Positions 54,374 to 62,998 of a DNA stretch of 64,000 nt are shown piece by piece. The DNA is taken from positions 2,553,501-2,617,500 of the forward strand of contig NZ_CP029639.1 of the NCBI RefSeq assembly GCF_003268635.1. The letters run 5' to 3'. The stretch's first letter is position 1, and the number at the start of each line of letters is the position of its first letter. The stretch is from Paenibacillus sp. DCT19 (lineage in GTDB: Bacteria; Bacillota; Bacilli; Paenibacillales; Paenibacillaceae). Under the pieces are notes generated by a model. The model saw only the letters and a program-made list of their open reading frames with translations, ran no database searches and was not told the origin of the DNA. The position numbers and the translations under genes were made by a program.

Positions 54374-54451
54374 ACGTTCAGCATCTCACTGGAAGAGCAG
54401 TGGATGAACCTGTTTTTTATCATATGAACACATATTATTTTGGACGGGAAC

Positions 54452-54476
54452 GTTTGAAAGAAATGAAGGCGGGTAA
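54452..54476 (+). promoter_or_regulatory. Candidate sigma-B-type promoter
   Basis: GTTTGA (54452-54457), 13 bases and GGGTAA (54471-54476) resemble the sigma-B consensus GTTTaa-n13-15-GGGtAt. It precedes a general-stress protein gene, which fits, though sigma-B is not shown to exist in this organism. Confidence 0.5.
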
Positions 54477-54517
54477 TAACATAGCGAACCACTCAAACCA
54501 ATGAGGAGGGATTCACT

Positions 54518-55120
54518 ATGCAGAAAAAAATCGTAGGTGTTTTTGATACAGAACGTGAGGCATCGCAGGCTATTGAGAGTCTGAAAGCTCAAGGATTCAG
54601 TTCAGATGAGATTTCCGTCGTTACACAGGACCGGGATGATCTGAAAGCCATTCGCGAAGAGACAGGCACCAAAGCACCGGAAGGTGTAGCCGCAGGAGCT
54701 GCAACAGGTGGTGTACTCGGTGGTGTTGCCGGATTGCTTGCAGGTATTGGAGCGCTCGCCATACCAGGGATTGGCCCTATTCTGGCAGCTGGACCAATCG
54801 CGGCGGCATTTACGGGTGCGGCTGTTGGAGCAGGAGCCGGCGGTCTTGTAGGTGGACTTGTAGGTCTGGGTATTCCGGAAGAAGACGCCAAGCAATACGA
54901 GGAGTATGTGCAAGGTGGCAAAATCCTGCTTCTCGTTGACTCATCGGATCGAGATGAGCATGTCTATGACGTATTCAGTAACCACAGCCAATTGAACCGT
55001 GATCGGTACTATGCGGATCGCACGGATGTGCCTGCTGAACGAGCAGATCTGGATATGGAAGAGCGTAGACTTGAAGCTCAGACCAAGGCAGCACGCTTTG
55101 GCAATAATACATTCCTGTAA
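54518..55120 (+). CDS. General stress protein, YflT/GSP17M type
   Basis: A 200-residue protein with the N-terminal YflT domain (KIVGVFDTEREASQAIESLKAQGFSSDEISVVTQD), a central Gly/Ala-rich hydrophobic stretch that resembles a glycine-zipper membrane hairpin (residues about 58-118), and a second ferredoxin-like half ending in a polar tail. In Bacillus these are general stress proteins of unknown mechanism. ATG follows GAGGAGG, with a sigma-B-like promoter just upstream and a terminator after. Confidence 0.88.
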   Translation: MQKKIVGVFDTEREASQAIESLKAQGFSSDEISVVTQDRDDLKAIREETGTKAPEGVAAGAATGGVLGGVAGLLAGIGALAIPGIGPILAAGPIAAAFTGAAVGAGAGGLVGGLVGLGIPEEDAKQYEEYVQGGKILLLVDSSDRDEHVYDVFSNHSQLNRDRYYADRTDVPAERADLDMEERRLEAQTKAARFGNNTFL

Positions 55121-55177
55121 GAGGTTGTAGTGAATCTATCATTTACTATGGCTTCTAAGATTAATTAGATAGGCATC

Positions 55178-55208
55178 AGCCGGTTTCCTCCACGGAAGCC
55201 GGCTTTTG
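55178..55208 (+). terminator. Terminator of the YflT-type gene
   Basis: AGCCGG-TTTCC pairs with GGAA-GCCGGCT followed by TTT. About 60 bases after the stop codon. Confidence 0.75.
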
Positions 55209-55319
55209 AACCTGTATAGGAATGCAGTGTCTGCAATTGAGGCTGTGAACGCTATTCATTGGGGGATAACAATACATATAATAGAACGGCCAAGGCGAGT
55301 CTGATGACGAGTATGGAAT

Positions 55320-55612
55320 GGTTAAGAATTGAATTAAACGCGTAGTAGCTTGGAACGTTTGTTGATTTATTTGTTTGCGTTTGCGATGATAGGAGCTTGC
55401 TGAAGTGAGAATAATGAGAATACCGCTCACCAGAGACGTCACTCCTTTAATGATTACGGCAATATGAGCGACCTAATCATAGAGGGATGAGCTGAAGCCG
55501 AATCCAGCAGCAAGAAAGCCTATACAGACCAAGGCAATCCCAGTTCGCACCCAAGCTAGAAAAGTCCGTTCATTCGCTAGATGCTGTACATATTTCGAAT
55601 CAATTGCAAAAC
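55320..55612 (-). pseudogene. DUF202 (YidH-like) gene remnant
   Basis: On the minus strand one continuous frame reads [16 protein letters not shown], then [19 protein letters not shown] and, after an in-frame TAG (55475-55473), GVTSLVSGILIILTSASSY. This matches DUF202 membrane proteins in order: the NERTFLAW motif and two further helices. There is no start codon upstream in this frame before a stop, and the TAG interrupts the middle. It seems a true decayed gene rather than a one-base error. The start of the acyltransferase gene lies beside the lost 5' end. Confidence 0.75.
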
Positions 55613-55633
55613 CAAGAAAGGCGGCTGAACGTT

Positions 55634-56809
55634 ATGCCTAGAAAAGAACGAATTGTGGAAATTGAATCCCTTCGGGGGATGGCTTTTGCGGCCGTCGTTT
55701 TACAACATTCGATTGCACACTTTTCAATTGTCCCAGAAACCAGGCTAGAGGATGGCGTATTATTAGCAATCCTATTAATGCTCACGAAGTTCGCTGTACC
55801 TTTATTTATTTTTATTACAGGCATGGTGCTCTTCTATAACACAGGCGATCAGTTGAACTACGGTCGTTTTATGAATAAACGATTGACGGATGTGATCATC
55901 CCCTACGTTGTCTGGACACTGATTTATTTTGTCCTTACGCCAAATGGAATTAGAGGTATCGGGTGGCAGGAGCTCCCGGAGCTGGGGCTAAAAATACTAA
56001 CAGGAAAAACAACCTCTCATTTCTGGTACATTATTATGCTGATTCAATTCTATGTGCTGTTCCCACTATTCCTGCGCGCCATTCGTTACGTATACAATCG
56101 ATTTGGATCGAGGGGACGGGGTATAGCGCTACTAATTGCCGGCATCGTGTATCTTATCCTTACTGATCAACTGGGCAACATCGCTGCCTTCATGGAGCGA
56201 CTGCACATTCCTGTATTGACCGAAGCATTTACGACCTATGCAGACCGAAATTTCTTATATTTCTTTTTTTATTTTGTGTTAGGTGCGGTGGCTGGGCTCT
56301 CTGTACAACACTGGAATATGTGGATATCACGGTTACGCTGGGTGTACTGGACTGTGTTTATCGTACTCGGATTGCGGTTTACATATCTACTAATGCTGGA
56401 ATATCAAAAACCGGAGGGCATTCGTATCACTTTTTACACCGTGAGTCTAATCAGACCAGATATGGCGATATTCCTTATTGCTTCGATTATGGTGATGTAC
56501 CAACTGGCGGGCAAGCTACATAATCCATTTGCCGTGCGGTGGCTTGGGTGGATTGGTGGTGTATCCTACGGCGGGTATCTGATGCACATGCTCATGCTAC
56601 GATACAGCTACATTCCGGATGAACGACTGTATGCAGCTTGGGGGATTAACCCAACCATTCGTATGGTACTCACTTGGATCCTTGCGCTGGCTCTATCCTG
56701 CGTGCTCACATGGCTTATTTCACGAATCAGTTGGGGAAAATGGATCGTTGGTACCGTGCCAGGTGGTAAGAATAATATTCGAATAAAACAACATATGAAA
56801 AATTCATAA
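55634..56809 (+). CDS. Acyltransferase 3 family membrane protein
   Basis: A 391-residue protein with about ten membrane helices and the acyltransferase-3 start VEIESLRGMAFAAVVLQHS, which carries the conserved His after the first helix. The segment FITGMVLFYN and the late GGVSYGGYLMHMLMLRY are also typical. Such proteins O-acylate cell-surface polysaccharides or make capsule-like modifications (OafA/IcaC type). ATG 55634 follows AAGGCGG. No glycan genes are nearby, so the target is unknown. Confidence 0.9.
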   Translation: MPRKERIVEIESLRGMAFAAVVLQHSIAHFSIVPETRLEDGVLLAILLMLTKFAVPLFIFITGMVLFYNTGDQLNYGRFMNKRLTDVIIPYVVWTLIYFVLTPNGIRGIGWQELPELGLKILTGKTTSHFWYIIMLIQFYVLFPLFLRAIRYVYNRFGSRGRGIALLIAGIVYLILTDQLGNIAAFMERLHIPVLTEAFTTYADRNFLYFFFYFVLGAVAGLSVQHWNMWISRLRWVYWTVFIVLGLRFTYLLMLEYQKPEGIRITFYTVSLIRPDMAIFLIASIMVMYQLAGKLHNPFAVRWLGWIGGVSYGGYLMHMLMLRYSYIPDERLYAAWGINPTIRMVLTWILALALSCVLTWLISRISWGKWIVGTVPGGKNNIRIKQHMKNS

Positions 56810-57114
56810 TAAATTTTAATTAAGGCTATATCGTGGGAAATTCAAATGAGCACTCTGCATAACGTTCGAACTTTTGCAATTTTGGATTTTCCACCATCCA
56901 TTTAAGGAAGCAAGGTACATGAAGATTTAAATTTTAAAAATTCAACACCTGAAAAATTCATAACAGTAAACCGTTCCTTCTTACCCGGCGCCTCTCTATT
57001 TCTTCATCATTCTTTCTTCCGAACGACATATGGACTAACGGAGAGAGATGGCAGAAACCGAACATAAGTTTTATAATACACACAGAAAGGTTAATGGATA
57101 GGAGGGGAACCAAC
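56810..57114. other. AT-rich gap before the RTP homologue
   Basis: About 300 bases with no gene. It has poly-A/T stretches and direct repeats of GAAAAATTCATAA-like sequence (56797 and 56950). No Ter-like 30-bp site could be recognised by eye, and no clear promoter. Confidence 0.4.
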
Positions 57115-57489
57115 GTGGCGTTTATGATTGCACAACGAGCATTTATCAAACTTTATTTAATAACGATGGTAGAGCAGCATAGAGGATATGGGTATGAAAT
57201 GTTAGAGGCGATGAAGCAAGAATTCAAGGATTACGGTTATGTACCGCCTCAGAGCGAGGTTTATCGAGCACTACATGAGCTGGTACAGCAGGGAATTTTT
57301 TATCGAACGAAAAAGCTGAAGGGTAATGACCCCAAAGTTGATTTTCAGGAAATTGTGTTATATCACTTTACAGATGACGGTGCTGAGAAGGCTGATTTGT
57401 ACAAAAAGCAGGTCAAAACAGACTTAGATCGCTGTCTCGGCATGCTTCATAAGGCAGAGCAGGATAACTACGGTACGAAAGGAAGATGA
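57115..57489 (+). CDS. rtp: Replication terminator protein (RTP) homologue
   Basis: B. subtilis RTP is a winged-helix dimer that binds Ter sites and blocks replication forks. This 124-residue protein matches it along nearly the whole length as I recall it: QRAFIKLYLITMVEQ, EVYRALHELVQQGI, EIVLYHF and the C-terminal dimer helix LYKKQVKTDLDRCL, against QRAFLKLYMITMTEQ, EVYRSLHELLDDGI, EVVLYQF and LYKKQLKVELDRCK. GTG 57115 follows AGGAGGGG at 7 bases. The next gene overlaps its stop. PadR-type regulators share the fold, but the sequence agreement favours RTP. Whether it arrests forks here is unknown. Confidence 0.82.
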   Translation: MAFMIAQRAFIKLYLITMVEQHRGYGYEMLEAMKQEFKDYGYVPPQSEVYRALHELVQQGIFYRTKKLKGNDPKVDFQEIVLYHFTDDGAEKADLYKKQVKTDLDRCLGMLHKAEQDNYGTKGR

Positions 57490-58502
57490 GCATGAGCAGG
57501 CTATTACAGTGGGGCATACTGGGAACCTCGACGATTGCAAGAAATGCGGTTATACCGGCAATCCAGCAGTCTGAACGTGGCGAAGTGCTTGCCATTGCTA
57601 GTCGTAGTAGGGAGAAGGCCGAGGCTATTGCGGAAGAACTGGACATTCCTAGATCCTACGGTAGTTACGAAGAGCTTATCGCGGATCCCGAGATTGAAGC
57701 GGTGTACATTCCACTGCCGAACCATATGCATAAGGAATGGACAATCCGAGCAGCCAAGGCTGGAAAGCATGTACTATGTGAGAAGCCTGCAGCATTAAAT
57801 GCAGATGAAAGCTCCGAAATGATACAAGTATGCAAAGAGTATGGTGTTATCTTCGCTGAAGCGATTATGTATCGTTATCATCCGAAGCACAGACGTGTAG
57901 AGGAGATCATCGCCAGTGGCGAGATTGGAACGGTTAGAGCCATTCATGGGAACTTTACGTGCAATACCGCAGATGATAAGGAAAATGTGAGATTTAAACG
58001 TGAGATGGGCGGCGGATCATTGTTTGATCTAGGTGTGTACCCCATCTCTGCAGCACGTATGTATCTTGGGCAGGAACCAGAAGCGGTTACGGTACATGCT
58101 CTATTTTCCGATGAACATGATGGTGTGGATATGATGGCCTCAGGCTTGATTGAGTTTCCTGGAGGTGTAGCCTTAACCTTTGATTGTGGGATGTGGGCTT
58201 CTGGACGAGCTGAGATGGAGATTCTCGGTACAGAAGGACGTATTGAATTACCGAAGGTGTTTGGTTGGGAGAACAGTGATATTCCACCACAGATCATTGT
58301 GCATACCGATTCCGTAAGTCGTGAAGAACGTGTATCCGTCTCTAATTCGTTTGTTCTGCAAGCAGAGACATTTGCTTCGGCTGTGCTTGAAGGTACGCCA
58401 TTACCTTTTGAACCGGAGAACACAGTGAACAATATGCGCGTCATCGATGCCTGTCTGGAATCGGCAAGAACACGTCAGCGGGTGCAGATCAACAAAGCTT
58501 AG
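57486..58502 (+). CDS. Gfo/Idh/MocA-family oxidoreductase
   Basis: A 338-residue NAD(P)-dependent sugar-type dehydrogenase. The N-terminal Rossmann motif GILGTSTIARNAVIPAI, the EKPAALN loop with the conserved EKP, and GGGSLFDLGVYPISAARMYLG in the C-terminal domain are all typical. The start ATG overlaps the rtp stop (ATGA); ATG 57492 is an alternative. Translational coupling to rtp is unusual. A terminator follows at 58566. Substrate unknown. Confidence 0.92.
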   Translation: MSMSRLLQWGILGTSTIARNAVIPAIQQSERGEVLAIASRSREKAEAIAEELDIPRSYGSYEELIADPEIEAVYIPLPNHMHKEWTIRAAKAGKHVLCEKPAALNADESSEMIQVCKEYGVIFAEAIMYRYHPKHRRVEEIIASGEIGTVRAIHGNFTCNTADDKENVRFKREMGGGSLFDLGVYPISAARMYLGQEPEAVTVHALFSDEHDGVDMMASGLIEFPGGVALTFDCGMWASGRAEMEILGTEGRIELPKVFGWENSDIPPQIIVHTDSVSREERVSVSNSFVLQAETFASAVLEGTPLPFEPENTVNNMRVIDACLESARTRQRVQINKA

Positions 58503-58565
58503 ATCCCATATCACATGCTACCTTTGCGCACATGATCTTGGCGCTACCATCACCATATAGCCTAT

Positions 58566-58597
58566 AAAGACTCCATCCTTCGGATGAGGGTCTTTTT
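58566..58597 (+). terminator. Terminator of the Gfo/Idh/MocA gene
   Basis: AAAGACTCCATCC pairs with GGATGAGGGTCTTT around TTC and is followed by T-rich sequence. Confidence 0.8.
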
Positions 58598-58729
58598 TAA
58601 TGTGTATTAACGTCTAGTTACAGAGAGGTGGTAAGGAGGTAGTGTTTTTGGGGAAAAGCGTGTAAACAAACATTCTAAAAAGCAACGATAAAAATATTTT
58701 CACGAAGGGGTTGTTTTTCGTTAAAGATT

Positions 58730-58765
58730 CGTTAAAATAATATTAACATTAAAAATATTTTAACG
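58730..58765. promoter_or_regulatory. Inverted repeat operator before the MFS gene
   Basis: CGTTAAAATA (58730-58739) and TATTTTAACG (58756-58765) are exact complements; GTTAAAATAATATTAAC inside is a second palindrome. The related sequence AAAAATATTTTCACG lies at 58690. This AT-rich operator probably binds the ArsR-type regulator encoded after the transporter. Confidence 0.6.
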
Positions 58766-58783
58766 TTGAAGGGCGGACTTACA

Positions 58784-60075
58784 ATGAGTGAAGGTACATT
58801 GGTACGCAAGCAGGAAATAGGAGAATTGTTACGTATTAGGCCGTACGTGCAGTTCATGCTGGGCAAGGTGATTGCAAGGTTTGGTGATTCGATTGATTCA
58901 ATTGCTTATAGTTGGATGGTGTATATATTAACGGGTTCGAAGCTGCTCATGGGCACACTGCTTGCGGTTAATTTCTTACCTAATATTGTGCTGGGGTTGT
59001 TTGCTGGAGCGCTGGTTGACCGAATGTCGCCCAAAAAAGTGATTGTACTTACCAATGTGGGGCGGGATTACTCGTTGGTATTACAGCGTTGTTATTCGGT
59101 TTGGGACAATTGCAAGTATGGCATCTGTTCGTCGTGACAATTCTGATCTCACTTCTAGAGTGCTTCACTTCGCCTGCAGAGGTATCCAGTGTACCAAGAC
59201 TATTACCCCAATCCATGTTGCTATCTGGTAATGCGATGTCTTCTTCAGCATCAAGAGTAGCGGAGCTTGCAGGACTTGCGGTGGCCGGGGCGCTCATTGC
59301 AACAGCAGGAATTGCATGGACTATTTTTATCGATGCGGTATTGTTCGCCTTAAGTGCAATATGTATGAGCCGTGTTGTGTATCCAACCAGCAATACATCA
59401 TCTACCCAAGAAAATATAGCTATACACGATGATTCGGTGAATTCATCTGTTAAGGCCACAAGTATATTTGCTGAAATGATGGAAGCCTTTCATTTTGTTC
59501 GTAAACATGTTCTTCTACTCATCGTCTCCATTTTGTTTGCCTTCGTAAATTTCTGCCTTATGCCCTTCAATGTTCTACGAACGCCGTATGTCATGGAGAC
59601 ACTTCAAGCAGGAGCGGGTGGATTGAGTCTGCTTAGTGGACTGATGGTAGCGGGAATGGTGCTTAGTGGAGTGTGGATGTCACATGCAGGAGCGAATTAT
59701 CGTAAAAGTATGCTGGTCGTTAGTGGCATTGTCATGCTGGGTCTCAGTTATGCATTAACTGCAATTCCTGCCTACATGTCGGACTTTCAACTGCCCGCCG
59801 CCGCCGCTTGCTGTTTACTGATGGGATTCGGGATTCCACTCGCGACTACGCCCCTTGCCTCTTATCTGATGGAGGTTACCCCTTCTGAGATGCTCGGCAG
59901 AGTATCTGCTCTTCAAAGTATGTTATGTCTCAGTGTAGTTCCACTTGGCAGTTTGGCTGCAGGCGCGTTGGCAGAGTGGATTGCATTGCCTGTGCTGTTT
60001 ATCGTATTTGGGTTGCTGCTCGCGATGTCCGTTATTATGATCCTATTCAGCAAAAGTTTTCGGCAGATGACGTGA
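58784..60075 (+). pseudogene. MFS transporter, frameshifted by one base
   Basis: A 12-helix major facilitator with MLGKVIARFGDSIDSIAYSWMVYILTG at the N-terminus and the loop motif GALVDRMSPKKV. The frame breaks at the GGG of 59064-59066; one more G gives VGRGLLVGITALLFGLGQLQ and a protein of 430 residues to 60075. The span is one base short of whole codons. It resembles macrolide-type MFS efflux pumps, but the substrate is unknown. An inverted-repeat operator lies upstream, and an ArsR-type regulator gene follows. A sequencing error in a G-run is the likely cause. Confidence 0.9.
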
Positions 60076-60174
60076 AAGAACGACATCGATTCCCAAAGTC
60101 TATGTTGTGAAAGTTCGTATTCGTCTACTTAGCAATACTAATGAATGTTCGAGCCTTTCATATTCCGGAGCATT

Positions 60175-60204
60175 TTGACCAAAGTCCTGTTGGAACGGTA
60201 TAAT
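60175..60204 (+). promoter_or_regulatory. Promoter of the ArsR-type regulator gene
   Basis: TTGACC (60175-60180), an 18-base spacer and TATAAT (60199-60204), 33 bases before the start codon. Confidence 0.75.
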
Positions 60205-60237
60205 GTAGAGATAAGCCCGGAAATGAGGATATAAGGG

Positions 60238-60864
60238 ATGCAGCACATCGTACTATCAACAATTGAAGAGATTAAAGTATATTCCGATCCGTATCGTATA
60301 CAGATCATGAACACATTTCGTAAACAGGGGAGACCCTCTACCGTAAAAGAAATAGCTGATTTGATGGGAGAAGTACCTGCCAAGGTACACTATCATGTGA
60401 AGAAGCTGGAGAAGATCGGATTGCTTACCCTCGTCTCCACACGCGAAATTAATGGCATCATTGCTAAATACTACGACCCTTTTGAAGGCGAGATTCATCT
60501 TCGTCATGAAGGTGAGGAGGATTCACCACTCAAGCAGGTTTTTCAATCGGAAACGCTGAAATTATTAAATGAAATGTATGAGCAGAGTCGTGAGAGGTTC
60601 ATGAAACAGGCCAGTCAAGGGGATCGGATGTTTATCTCTGATATGACCTTATATGTAACGAATGAAGAAGCAGAGCAGCTCTTTAAGGAGATTACGAAGT
60701 TATGCGAGCCTTATTTTACAGATAACAAGAAACAAGTTGGTCAAGAAGAATTTCGTTTATTCTCTAGCCTGTCGAAACAAATGGAGGATAAGCTGGATTC
60801 AGAGACTGAAGTGAAATCACCTAAGAGAAAGAAGTCCAATTCTAATTCTAAACCGAAGCGATGA
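60238..60864 (+). CDS. ArsR/HTH_20-type transcriptional regulator
   Basis: A 208-residue regulator with an N-terminal winged helix: KVYSDPYRIQIMNTFRKQGRPSTVKEIADLMGEVPAKVHYHVKKLEKIGLL. The remaining helical part ends in a basic KRKKSNSNSKPKR tail. No metal-binding Cys motif is present. ATG 60238 is preceded by GAGGAT. It follows the MFS gene and probably represses it through the inverted repeat at 58730. Confidence 0.87.
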   Translation: MQHIVLSTIEEIKVYSDPYRIQIMNTFRKQGRPSTVKEIADLMGEVPAKVHYHVKKLEKIGLLTLVSTREINGIIAKYYDPFEGEIHLRHEGEEDSPLKQVFQSETLKLLNEMYEQSRERFMKQASQGDRMFISDMTLYVTNEEAEQLFKEITKLCEPYFTDNKKQVGQEEFRLFSSLSKQMEDKLDSETEVKSPKRKKSNSNSKPKR

Positions 60865-60972
60865 TTTGGTTCAGCCTTAGAGGGAGCGGAATGATCTAAG
60901 CCTACCGACTAACTTATTCTAACGTTATTTTAAGATAAGCGGGGATATATTGACACAAGTGATGTGAACGTA

Positions 60973-61000
60973 GAAAAAAGCCGCCATTGGCGGCTTTTTC
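60973..61000. terminator. Bidirectional terminator
   Basis: GAAAAAAGCCGCC pairs with GGCGGCTTTTTC around ATT. It ends the ArsR-type gene on the plus strand and yteA on the minus strand. Confidence 0.85.
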
Positions 61001-61090
61001 ATGCGTGTTCAGAACGACACTGAACGTTAGGAATTGATTGCTGATCAACAGACCGGTTAATCAATTTATCTCGTTCATTGGAGTTGAGAA

Positions 61091-61657
61091 CTACATGTTC
61101 TCGTCATAATCTCTCACTTCGCGTTTGGCTGCTGTTGCCGGGGAGTTGGACGTACCATACTCGCTGACCGCTTCCCAAGCGTCCGCATGATCGAATTTAC
61201 CTGCGTTGCGCTGTCTGACCTCACCAGCGCCAGTTGGAGGCATGGTCATCACTTCTTCCTCGACAGGGCGGTCGTTGCTTAGATCACGCTGCGGGGTATC
61301 GTCAATACAATAAGCGGTGTATGGGATGGCCTCCAGTCGTTCAAACGGAATATCCTTACCACAGGTGATACAGGTTCCGTAAGAACCATCTTCCATTCGT
61401 TCCAACGCCTCGCTCACTTGATCGAATTCATCCTTCAAGGTGTCGTCTACGGCGAGATCCCGGCTACGCTCAAACGTTTCTGTACCTGCATCTGCTGGAT
61501 GATTATCGTATGATGACAGCTCACCGGTTGAATCTTTGAGAGATTCTGCTGGAGCTCCATCTTCCATGCTGGATTCGAAATGACGCTGTAAATTTTCACG
61601 TTGCTCTATAAGAGCATCCTTTAATTGGTGAAGTTGATCTTTCGTTAGTGTACTCAT
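61091..61657 (-). CDS. yteA: YteA-type DksA/TraR-like zinc-finger protein
   Basis: A 188-residue protein with an N-terminal coiled coil (LTKDQLHQLKDALIEQRENLQRHFE) and a DksA/TraR-type zinc finger CITCGKDIPFERLEAIPYTAYCIDD. Only three of the four usual Cys are present; the last is Asp. The C-terminal half (DRPVEEEVMTMPP to REVRDYDENM) is specific to the YteA group of spore formers. DksA relatives act on RNA polymerase; the role of YteA is unclear. The minus-strand ATG at 61657 follows AAAGGAGC. Confidence 0.9.
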   Translation of the reverse strand: MSTLTKDQLHQLKDALIEQRENLQRHFESSMEDGAPAESLKDSTGELSSYDNHPADAGTETFERSRDLAVDDTLKDEFDQVSEALERMEDGSYGTCITCGKDIPFERLEAIPYTAYCIDDTPQRDLSNDRPVEEEVMTMPPTGAGEVRQRNAGKFDHADAWEAVSEYGTSNSPATAAKREVRDYDENM

Positions 61658-61863
61658 ATCGACTTGCTCCTTTCCCGTAATGGGTGTGTAGTCAGTCCTT
61701 ACCCGATTTTAACGAGAAGCAATCATGTTTCGCTTGAAATAGAGGATGCGCTGGTTTCATATCTGAACGATAATGTGTTATAAAAAATAGAGAGAGAAAT
61801 GCCGCAGACCCATAAAAATAATATGGAAGTTGCTGCGCATTTGATATAATGGAGGTTGTCATT

Positions 61864-62241
61864 ATGGATGAACATATGAAACGAAGATTGGATAAACAAA
61901 GACAATTGTTCAAGCAACTTGGCGTGCAGCTCGATGCATTGTCAATTCATGAGAAACAATTTAACTATAAACTTCGCGGATATGACCCTGACGAGGTAGA
62001 TGCTTACCTTGACTTGGTTATCAAGGATTATGAGCGGTTTTATGCCAACATAGCGGATCTGATGGATAAATGGCAGGAGCAGCAGATTGTCATCCGGGAT
62101 CTGAAGTCTACAGCCAAGCCCGTAGATGATCCTACCAAGATTGACCGTAAACAATTGGATGATATCGTGAAGCAACTTGAATATAGTGTTCGGCAACTCA
62201 AAATCAGGGCACGTCCTGAACAGAACCTATTTCCCGAATAA
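61864..62241 (+). CDS. DivIVA-domain protein
   Basis: A 125-residue protein with one DivIVA/GpsB-type domain: SIHEKQFNYKLRGYDPDEVDAYLDLVIKDYERF, followed by a predicted coiled coil IVIRDLKSTA to LEYSVRQLKIRA. The family binds curved membrane and scaffolds cell-division or wall proteins. It is shorter than DivIVA and close to GpsB in size, but the domain comes after a 30-residue basic extension. ATG 61864 follows GGAGG. The gene stands alone. Confidence 0.85.
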   Translation: MDEHMKRRLDKQRQLFKQLGVQLDALSIHEKQFNYKLRGYDPDEVDAYLDLVIKDYERFYANIADLMDKWQEQQIVIRDLKSTAKPVDDPTKIDRKQLDDIVKQLEYSVRQLKIRARPEQNLFPE

Positions 62242-62322
62242 CTAAACAGCAAGCTGAATTTATAAATTGTTGTGAATTGAATGAGCATCTGAAACTAAAT
62301 GTGTGGAAATGTTAATAATAAA

Positions 62323-62501
62323 AGTGCGTGTTCAAAAAGGACGGTTTTCAGTACCAAGAAGATGGGATGAAGCTAGAAATGGAGTAGCGGAGCGTAGGAT
62401 AAACTACGTGAGCAACGGACATTTCGGCTGAGTTCCATATTTGACGCTGAGATGCCAACAGGCATCCTTCGTAATCAAAAGCGGTTTTTTTGAACAACCT
62501 C
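62323..62501 (+). repeat. 180-bp structured repeat, copy 2
   Basis: It matches copy 1 (30837-31016) along its whole length, from AGTGCGTGTTCAAAAAGG to GAACAACCTC. Differences often keep the pairing: the last hairpin is GATGCC-AACA-GGCATC here and GATGC-7-GCATC in copy 1. It ends 16 bases before the rrf2 gene. Confidence 0.85.
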
Positions 62502-62517
62502 TAAAAGGTGGTTAATC

Positions 62518-62952
62518 ATGAGTACTCATTTTTCGGTCAGTGTGCATTGCTTGTTACTATTGTCCCTGGATGCCCCTGAACGAATCACTTCTGCAGAGAT
62601 TGCAGGTAGTATTAATACGAACCCTGTCGTTGTTAGACGGATTCTAGGTGGGCTGAAAAAGGCAGGTCTTGTTGATTCTTCCCCAGGTACCAGAGGATTC
62701 TATCTAGCGAAACCTTCCAGCGAAATTACTCTAGCCATGATCTACGACGCTGCGAAGGATGAAGGGCCTCTGTTTCCGATTCACGGCAATTGCAACCCAG
62801 ATTGTAATGTAGGCGTACGGATCGACGGTTTGCTTAACAATCTATATAAGGTAGCAGAAGAGAAGGTGCATCAGTTTTTTGCATCGATTACTCTAGAAGA
62901 TATGGAACGCTCTTGTTTAGACATGGACGAAGTGTCGACGCCCGTGCAGTAA
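62518..62952 (+). CDS. Rrf2-family transcriptional regulator
   Basis: A 144-residue Rrf2 protein: FSVSVHCLLLLSLDAPERITSAEIAGSINTNPVVVRRILGGLKKAGLV is the winged helix with a typical dimer start. Two Cys in CNPDCNVG lie where iron-sulfur-binding relatives have three, so redox sensing is possible but cluster binding is doubtful; B. subtilis YwnA is similar. ATG follows AAAAGGTGG. A structured repeat ends 16 bases upstream. Confidence 0.9.
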   Translation: MSTHFSVSVHCLLLLSLDAPERITSAEIAGSINTNPVVVRRILGGLKKAGLVDSSPGTRGFYLAKPSSEITLAMIYDAAKDEGPLFPIHGNCNPDCNVGVRIDGLLNNLYKVAEEKVHQFFASITLEDMERSCLDMDEVSTPVQ

Positions 62953-62998
62953 TGGAAGAACCCATTCGAGGTACAGAGATAGGAAGGTGTGCTGTAAC

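Noticed and set aside
56810..57114. Ter-like site next to the RTP homologue
   Set aside because: No 30-bp sequence resembling the Bacillus Ter consensus could be recognised by eye.
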